Below, piece by piece: positions 60,423-64,000 of a DNA stretch of 64,000 nucleotides. Both the position numbers and the translations under genes were made by a program. The notes beneath the pieces are model-generated. The model was not told the DNA's origin. It worked only from the letters and a program-made list of their open reading frames with translations, and made no database searches. Source of the stretch: Bacteroidota bacterium (GTDB lineage Bacteria; Bacteroidota; Bacteroidia; AKYH767-A; OLB10); the NCBI GenBank assembly GCA_016721435.1, contig JADKIC010000018.1, positions 1 through 64,000 on the forward strand, read 5' to 3'. Every line of letters begins with the position of its first letter. The stretch's first letter is position 1.

Positions 60423-60814
60423 AACATCGGGTTTTTCGTTTTTGCCTCCCTGTTAGTTGTTTCAATTTCACAGGAATACTTTTATGGCAAAAACAAATCT
60501 AACCGCGCGTATGAAGTCAAATGCAGCAGATTCACACCGATTGTTGTAGCTGTAAGTAAATGGTGATATGCAGGCTTGAAGCAAATTGCTACAAGCTGAT
60601 AATCAAGTGTTTTATAAAAATAAAGTGATCAATAACAAGTAATCTGAAACGAAAGAAAATTATTAAAAAACAGAAAAGCATCCGTTGAAAAAGGAGTTCA
60701 TCTCAACAAATGAGAAGAACATTACAAATGTCAAATTAAGTATCAGACCTGATAATCTTACTAAATCCTGAAAATAAAACCCGGCGTATGGGCTTAGAAA
60801 AATCGTGCCAAATA
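60423..60814. other. Gene-free spacer
   Basis: No gene or recognisable regulatory element was found on either strand. It separates the minus-strand giant adhesin from idi. TTGTAGC at 60545-60551 has an inverse copy GCTACAA near 60589-60595, which is short enough to be chance. Confidence 0.4.
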
Positions 60815-61318
60815 TTACAAAATATTTTTACGGATCATTTCCTTTAACCAAAATGTATATTTCTCCGGAAATAAATTTACATCCGATTTTAAATCGGCTA
60901 TGGCCATCCACCTGAAATCTTCCGCCTCGTTCGGATTCATAACGGGATCTGCATCCGAAATTCCTTTTAAAATATAATCCAGTTCATGCTCCATCAAACC
61001 ATTCTCAAAATCTGTTTTGTAAATCATTGAATTTTCAACGGTCAATTGAATGCCTTTGATTCCCATCTCTTCTTCGAGTCTCCGGTTTGCCGCGATAAGC
61101 AAATCCTCTCCGGGAGAAGGATGACTGCAGCAGGTATTGGTCCATAAACCACCGGAATGGTACTTATGTGCAGCACGTTTCTGAAGCAGCAAATTTCCTT
61201 TCGAATTATAAATCAAAACAGAAAATGCACGATGCAAAATCCCTTTACGGTGCGCTTCCATCTTTTCCATTACCCCGACTTCTACATCGTTGCTATCCAC
61301 TAACACTACATAATCCAT
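60815..61318 (-). CDS. idi: Isopentenyl-diphosphate delta-isomerase, type 1
   Basis: A 167-residue Nudix-type isomerase that interconverts IPP and DMAPP in isoprenoid synthesis. The catalytic cysteine lies in TNTCCSHP (Cys63 or Cys64), the Nudix helix is RRLEEEMGI, and the catalytic glutamate is in EHELDYI (about 110-116). Length and motifs are complete. It is transcribed alone. Confidence 0.94.
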   Translation of the reverse strand: MDYVVLVDSNDVEVGVMEKMEAHRKGILHRAFSVLIYNSKGNLLLQKRAAHKYHSGGLWTNTCCSHPSPGEDLLIAANRRLEEEMGIKGIQLTVENSMIYKTDFENGLMEHELDYILKGISDADPVMNPNEAEDFRWMAIADLKSDVNLFPEKYTFWLKEMIRKNIL

Positions 61319-61485
61319 AGAACGAAGATAACAGATGGAAACTGAAAATGTTTGGTACTGAATTTATAATGGAACCGAATGCAGGCTAACAATCACAGCC
61401 TCTGGCTTTTAGGCTTCGCCAGCTTTCGGCTACCAGCTATTCAGAAATACGAGCAGTAAAATCATCTAAATGAACCAGAATATTT

Positions 61486-61761
61486 TCAACTGATCAATTC
61501 ATTTACTGTTAACCATGATCCGCCATCCTGTACATTTGTAAGACCTTGTTGAGTAAGATACATAGTGGCCTGACGACTTCTGTTACCGGAGGCACAACAA
61601 AGTACGATGGTGTTGTGGATGGATTTAAATTCATCCAGCCTTGCGGGTATCTCATGCAGCGGAATATTGATAGAACCGGCTACATGACCACCGGCAAACT
61701 CCCATTCATCCCTTACGTCAATGATGGTTGAACTTTTATCGGCTTGAAGCTTATTTTTCAT
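61486..61761 (-). CDS. Single-domain rhodanese
   Basis: A 91-residue rhodanese with the active-site loop CCASGNRSR (catalytic Cys56 by position) and STIIDVRDEWEF. It is unlinked to the sulfide cluster and distinct in sequence from the 42215 gene. Its role is general sulfur transfer; no partner is visible. It is 167 bases upstream of idi, in a spacer carrying GCTTC/GCTAC repeats near 61398-61435. Confidence 0.88.
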   Translation of the reverse strand: MKNKLQADKSSTIIDVRDEWEFAGGHVAGSINIPLHEIPARLDEFKSIHNTIVLCCASGNRSRQATMYLTQQGLTNVQDGGSWLTVNELIS

Positions 61762-61857
61762 TTTTTGATGTTTTAACTATGCAAAGGTAGACAGCCGGGG
61801 GAGCTCTAATCAGCAATAAAAGTTACATAGACATCATTCTCCTGCATTAAGGAATTG

Positions 61858-62511
61858 CTAGTTCTTCACCAGCTTCTCCCTTCCGGTACAGTTGCCATTT
61901 TCATACACTTCTATAAAATAAATTCCCGAAGAAAATTCAGAGAGTCCGATGGGCAATTGGGTTCCCTTTGCTTCTGCGCTGAACATGGTAGCGCCTGACA
62001 TATTTTGAATGAGAATAAACCGGTCTTTACTGATGGCAGCAAAGCGCAGATTCACATTATCATCTGCAGGGTTGGGATGAAAACTAAATGAGTCCTTGTT
62101 CGCTATCAGGTAAACCACTCGCCACGGTAACCACAAAGTCGATAGAATCATCAGGACCGGGAACAATACCGGGAGAACAGGGCGAAGGTCCTATTCCGGT
62201 TTCTACATGAAAAAAGAACCTGTAATTGCCGGCAGGTAATAGTCCCACGTTAAATGTATCAGAATCATAACAAATAACGGAGAGCGCACCTAAACAATGT
62301 ATCGCATTTGTCTCAAACTTATTTCCAACCTGATTAAAAGCGTTTTATCCTTGCAATCTCCTGAAGAGAATTGTACATCGGCAATCAGTTTCACCGGCGT
62401 ATTTGTTGTAGGCTGCGCCGGATCCGTTTTCAGTTGAAGAATGTTTTGTGCATTGGTTTGCAGGGTCAGGAGGAATAAATAACAGAACAGGGAGTAGATT
62501 TTAATTTTCAT
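61858..62511 (-). pseudogene. Small secreted T9SS protein broken by two frame changes
   Basis: Reading from 62511: signal peptide MKIKIYSLFCYLFLLTLQTN, mature start AQNILQLKTDPAQPTTN. That frame stops near 62290; the protein continues in another frame (VGNKFETNAIHCLGALSVIC, then YDSDTFNVGLLPAGNYRFFF) to a stop near 62120; and then in a third frame (SFSFHPNPADDNVNLRF) through a T9SS type A sorting domain to 61858. The first change falls in a TTTT run near 62340. Reconstructed length is about 215 residues. The frames overlap exactly as expected for single-base errors. Function unknown. Confidence 0.7.
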
Positions 62512-62649
62512 TTTGGTAGAATTTAAATACGGGATTAAAAGTAAAAGAAAAAATTAATTTTAAAATCATTTCAATGTCATTTTTGGGGAGGAGGGTATTC
62601 ACCTTTGGCTTACAACACTGGTCCCCCTACATCTGCTATTTTAATCCTC

Positions 62650-64000
62650 TCATCGCATCACCACCAATTTTTTCCCAACTCTCTCATACCCACTTTTAAT
62701 AACACAAGTATATACGCCATTACTTAACATCGGTAAGTGAACAAATTGCAAGGTGCTCCATGGTGGTATATCTATAATATAAACCAAACGTCCAGATCTA
62801 CCCCTATTAATTTAATACTTGGTTAAGGAATGGTAAAATCATAAGTAACCGCTGTACCATTAAACAGAATTGGGAATTTACTCCAGGTTTCGATGGCGTT
62901 GCGATGACGTACCACGATGTAATAACTATTCCCAATACTACTTCCGGGGAAAACAAAGTTGCCCATTCCGGAGTACTAACTGTACCGGAAACGCTATGTA
63001 TTATCTGGAAAGGATTTTGTAGATTCGTGTAACTCTACCGTTATTGAATCACACACTGAAGGATAATTAACCGGGTCCAATACCTTGCATAAATCCGCCT
63101 CCATTGTAAAATCCCTGTAAATATGCTTTTAAGTTTAATGTAACCTGGCAGGCATTTATTGTTGTACTGACTGTTTCCGTGCATCCAAATGCATTAGTTA
63201 CGGTAACACTAAAGGTGCCTGTAGTGGACACTGTAATATTTTGAGTAGTTGCACCTGTTGACCAGTTGTAAGATGAAAATGTTCCGGCATCTAACGTTGC
63301 AGAATTACCGGGACAAAAAGTTGAAGCGCCACTAATAACAGGTGCAGGAATTGGATTTACAGTTATGGTAATACTTCCGCAAAGACCACTAACTGCACAT
63401 CCCCCTTCTCCTCTGGCAAAATAGGTAGTTGTTACTACCGGCGAAACTGCTATTGAAGTACCGGTACCTACAAGGTTACCTCCACAACTATCGCTATACC
63501 ATTTCCAATTCAAAGAATTATTTAGATTTCCGCTGCTAACGCTAAGTGTTGTAGCCTGAGTACCGCAGTTTATGGATGAAGTAGCACTTAATACCGGTTG
63601 ATCTGCGACATTGCATGGTACGAAGATCCAGGCTGCACCTTGAGAATTGTTATCAGCACGCCCACCTATTATTGCTGTTTTCCATCAGCAGAGAGTGAAA
63701 CTGAATTACCTTGAAATGCACTGCCAGTATTTCCATTGCCTGCAAGTTTGCTGCCTATTTGTGTCCAAATACCTCCGATACGAGTATAAACCCATGCGCC
63801 TCCTTGTCCGTTATTATCTGACCATCCTCCTACCAGAGCTGTATTTCCATCAGCTGTTAATGAAACTGAAATACCTTGGCTTGAATTGCCATTATTTACG
63901 GTTCCAATCAATTTACTTCCTTGCTGTATCCAATTGCCTCCTGACCGTGTAAAAACCCAGGCAGCACCCTTATAATTGTCATCCGCCCAACTACCAACAA
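62650..64000 (-). pseudogene. C-terminal part of a T9SS surface protein, multiply broken, runs off the window
   Basis: The minus strand encodes, from the window edge: integrin/FG-GAP-like repeats (VSLTADGNTALVGGWSDNNG, then AWVYTRIGGIWTQIGSKLAG; 63911-63669 and beyond), an Ig-like region (63513-63067: NWKWYSDSCGGNLVGTGTSI, CPGNSATLDAG, GTFSVTVTNAFGCT), a short conserved module (GNSYYIVVRHRNAIETWSKF), and a T9SS type A sorting domain ending SGYERVGKKLVVMR and TGA at 62650-62652. At least four frame changes separate these pieces. The N-terminus lies outside the window. Confidence 0.65.
63067..63513 (-). CDS. Ig-like fragment of the right-edge T9SS surface protein
   Basis: The longest intact frame of the broken right-edge gene, 148 residues with an arbitrary start. 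It encodes Ig-like repeats (IAVSPVVTTTYFARGEGGC and STGTFSVTVTNAFGCTET) of the type found in T9SS adhesins, and ends within LKAYLQGFYNGGGFMQGIGP, a conserved linker of such proteins. Confidence 0.6.
   Translation of the reverse strand: MNWKWYSDSCGGNLVGTGTSIAVSPVVTTTYFARGEGGCAVSGLCGSITITVNPIPAPVISGASTFCPGNSATLDAGTFSSYNWSTGATTQNITVSTTGTFSVTVTNAFGCTETVSTTINACQVTLNLKAYLQGFYNGGGFMQGIGPG

Overview
The window looks like a Bacteroidota chromosome fragment, most likely class Bacteroidia and possibly close to Chitinophagales/Sphingobacteriales. It carries several proteins with type IX secretion (T9SS) C-terminal sorting domains of types A and B, SprB-like and PKD-repeat adhesins, the ftsK-lolA gene pair, TAnnTTTG-type -7 promoter elements and AT-rich spacers full of 7-bp direct repeats. 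No rRNA, tRNA, CRISPR array, integrase or transposase was recognised.

Layout: 0.3-1.9 kb, a split hipBA toxin-antitoxin operon; 2.1-3.3 kb, an unknown gene with a possible A7 frameshift tail; 3.3-4.2 kb, a cold-shock gene with a structured leader; 4.5-9.4 kb (minus), a lectin/SprB-repeat adhesin broken into five reading frames; 9.6-10.3 kb, simple and minisatellite repeats; 10.6-12.8 kb, a secreted T9SS protein and an RNA methyltransferase; 13.0-27.1 kb (minus), one long operon holding a NAD-linked molybdenum formate dehydrogenase, FdhD, formate-tetrahydrofolate ligase and a full molybdenum-cofactor pathway (MoaA, MoaC-MoaB fusion, MoaD, MoaE, MoeB, MoeA, MobA) plus a TauE-type permease; 27.2-30.0 kb, a lipid acyltransferase and an S74-chaperone T9SS protein; 30.1-34.4 kb, a PIG-L deacetylase, an untracked 35-residue membrane peptide and a sodium:solute symporter; 34.5-40.6 kb, a lipoprotein, a DUF2911 protein, an MFS transporter, three damaged genes (ykgJ-like, rsmF-like, alkA-like) and slyD; 40.9-47.4 kb (minus), a sulfide-oxidation cluster (Crp/Fnr regulator, TauE permease, two persulfide dioxygenase-rhodanese paralogues, rhodanese, sulfide:quinone oxidoreductase); 47.5-50.8 kb, ftsK and lolA; 50.8-51.4 kb, repeats including an array of 25-bp hairpins; 51.5-60.4 kb (minus), a TonB-domain protein and a giant PKD adhesin of about 2,580 residues; 60.8-64 kb (minus), idi, a rhodanese and two decayed T9SS proteins, the last running off the window.

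Two physiological modules stand out. The formate operon can assemble its own bis-MGD cofactor, sulfurate it, oxidise formate to CO2 with NAD+, or activate formate to 10-formyl-tetrahydrofolate. The sulfide cluster can oxidise sulfide to persulfide at the quinone pool and then to sulfite and thiosulfate, which its permease may export. Each has its own TauE/SafE permease.

At least fifteen frame disruptions occur in otherwise well-conserved genes, including the essential ftsK, where one A appears to be missing from an A-run. This argues that many breaks are sequence errors, though two nonsense codons and the scrambled right end may be real decay. Broken genes are therefore listed by fragment, with the reconstructed span given in the text.
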